A DNA stretch of 64,000 nt, from the NCBI RefSeq assembly GCF_042747725.1, contig NZ_JBHZGO010000048.1, positions 124,001-188,000 of the forward strand, in the 5' to 3' direction. The position numbers were made by a program, and so were the translations under genes. Below, piece after piece: positions 62,888-64,000 of the stretch. The DNA comes from FACHB-T130 sp042747725. Its GTDB lineage: Bacteria; Cyanobacteriota; Cyanobacteriia; Cyanobacteriales; FACHB-T130. The notes under the pieces were generated by a model. It searched no databases and was not told where the DNA came from. It saw only the letters and a program-made list of their open reading frames with translations. Each line of letters starts with the position of its first letter. Within the stretch, counting starts at the first letter, position 1.

Positions 62888-64000
62888 ATGGAAGAACGCG
62901 CCTTCTGGCTAGTATGGTCGGAAATACCCGGAATTGGCCCAATTTTGCTCAGGCGCTTGCATCAGCATTTTGGCACACTCAGTGAAGCCTGGAAAGCCAG
63001 TCCAGCCGCCTTGAGGGAAGTTGAGGGGTTTGGGCGTCAAACAATTGAGGGGGTGGTAGAGAAGCGATCTCGCCTGCATCCCCAACAATTTTTAGAAGAA
63101 CACTTGGTAAAAAATCCCTGTTTCTGGACGCCAGCGGATGCTGATTATCCCCGCTTACTCTTAGAGACGCCTACCCCGCCGCCAGTGCTGTATTATCGCG
63201 GCAAAGTGCAACTTCAGGAGAATCATGGCATTACGCCAACGATTGGCATTGTTGGCACTCGCCAACCCTCGGAGTATGGCAGACGCTGGACTGGCAAAAT
63301 TACCACTGCCTTGACGAAAAGCGGCTTCACGATTGTTTCCGGCATGGCAGATGGCATTGATACAGAAGCGCATCGCGCCTGTCTGGAAGCTGGGGGACGG
63401 ACGCTGGCAGTTTTTGGCACTGGCGTGGATGTCGTCTATCCTTGGCGCAACAAGTCCCTATACGAACAGATATGCGATCGCTCTTTAGTGCTGAGTGAGT
63501 ATCCTGCTGGCACCCAACCGAAGCGCGAACACTTTCCCACCCGGAATCGGATTATCGCCGGTTTGAGTCGTGCGGTGCTGGTGATGGAAGCGCCTACCCG
63601 ATCCGGTTCATTAATTACTGCCGATTATGCGAATGAATTCTGTCGAGATGTCTATGCTTTGCCTGCAAGGTTGGACGATCGGCAATCGCTAGGCTGTTTA
63701 AAATTAATTAGTAAGGGAGCGACGCCTTTTCTAGATGAAAATCATTTATTAGAAATGCTGGGAGCTATCCCAAAACTCGATCCAGTGCAACAGCTAGACT
63801 TATTTAATCAGCCTCCCGTACCAGATTTGGAACCAGAACTCAAACAGATTTGGCAAGCAATTTCCTCAGAACCTACGGCTTTTGATTTAATTGTGCAGCA
63901 AACTGGTAAGCCAGCTAACTCAATCTCCAGTGCGCTGTTGCAGTTAGAACTCATGGGGTTAGTGTCGCAATTGCCGGGGATGCGGTATCAGAAATCTTAA
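62888..64000 (+). CDS. dprA: DNA-processing protein DprA
   Basis: DprA loads RecA onto incoming single-stranded DNA during transformation. The 370-residue protein has an N-terminal helix-hairpin-helix segment (about 1-60), the Rossmann-like domain with VGTRQPSEYG, SGMADGIDTEAH and GTGVDVVYP at about 125-200, and a C-terminal winged-helix segment (about 310-370). It ends exactly at the window edge with its TAA stop, so it is complete. With comF it suggests that competence genes are present in this genome. Confidence 0.96.
   Translation: MEERAFWLVWSEIPGIGPILLRRLHQHFGTLSEAWKASPAALREVEGFGRQTIEGVVEKRSRLHPQQFLEEHLVKNPCFWTPADADYPRLLLETPTPPPVLYYRGKVQLQENHGITPTIGIVGTRQPSEYGRRWTGKITTALTKSGFTIVSGMADGIDTEAHRACLEAGGRTLAVFGTGVDVVYPWRNKSLYEQICDRSLVLSEYPAGTQPKREHFPTRNRIIAGLSRAVLVMEAPTRSGSLITADYANEFCRDVYALPARLDDRQSLGCLKLISKGATPFLDENHLLEMLGAIPKLDPVQQLDLFNQPPVPDLEPELKQIWQAISSEPTAFDLIVQQTGKPANSISSALLQLELMGLVSQLPGMRYQKS

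Overview
The window is from a cyanobacterial chromosome. The evidence is the very frequent HIP1 octamer (GCGATCGC) in genes and spacers, about half G+C by eye, petN, Ycf33- and Ycf66-type proteins, a cobalamin-biosynthesis cbiD next to guaA, and several small families confined to cyanobacteria (DUF4327, DUF2301, LabA-type NYN). The heptamer repeat arrays and palindromic mini-elements suggest a filamentous lineage with a repeat-rich genome, but the genus cannot be fixed from sequence alone. No rRNA, tRNA, prophage or CRISPR array was recognised.

Layout. 0-10 kb: Dam-type methylase, the DUF751-rbfA-GH3 run, DUF4327, a CDF metal transporter, then guaA and cbiD leftward; three evenly spaced DnaA-box-like nonamers lie between the transporter and guaA. 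10-16.3 kb is the most accessory-looking part: a STAS protein, a DUF4157 protein whose C-terminus looks like a RelA/SpoT-type nucleotide pyrophosphokinase, a 73-residue downstream protein that may be its immunity partner, and two pentapeptide-repeat proteins sharing an unusual C-terminal domain. 16.9-21.5 kb: MFS transporter, moaA, rpsD, a response-regulator relic and a BtuF-like corrinoid-binding protein. 21.5-28.6 kb: a heptamer repeat array, a membrane acyltransferase, two methyltransferases, petN with a small partner protein, a GNAT enzyme, a short RecQ helicase and two mini Ycf66-like proteins. 28.7-45.4 kb: housekeeping genes (class A beta-lactamase-fold hydrolase, trmJ, DUF2256, isoaspartyl peptidase, YnfA, glmU, HD-GYP regulator, MnmD-like enzyme, rhodanese, NYN, leuA, obgE, TerB protein, comF). 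45.6-59 kb: a receiver relic, a very large ethylene-receptor-like hybrid kinase, a long inverted heptamer array, a PEP-synthase-like enzyme, a baeRF-type gene broken by a mini-element, a sugar nucleotidyltransferase, DUF1361 and a MASE1 kinase. 59.2-64 kb: tldD, a 54-residue protein, a SAM hydrolase, DUF2301 and dprA.

Most genes act alone or in short runs. Plausible functional groupings are rbfA/GH3 (ribosome maturation with wall recycling), cbiD/guaA, the DUF4157 effector with its small neighbour, and comF/dprA as competence-type genes at separate sites. The strongest genome-wide theme is invasion by short repeats: heptamer arrays and palindromic elements fill spacers, and at least five proteins (CbiD, BtuF-like, TrmJ, the ethylene-type kinase, the PEP synthase) carry in-frame segments that look repeat-derived.
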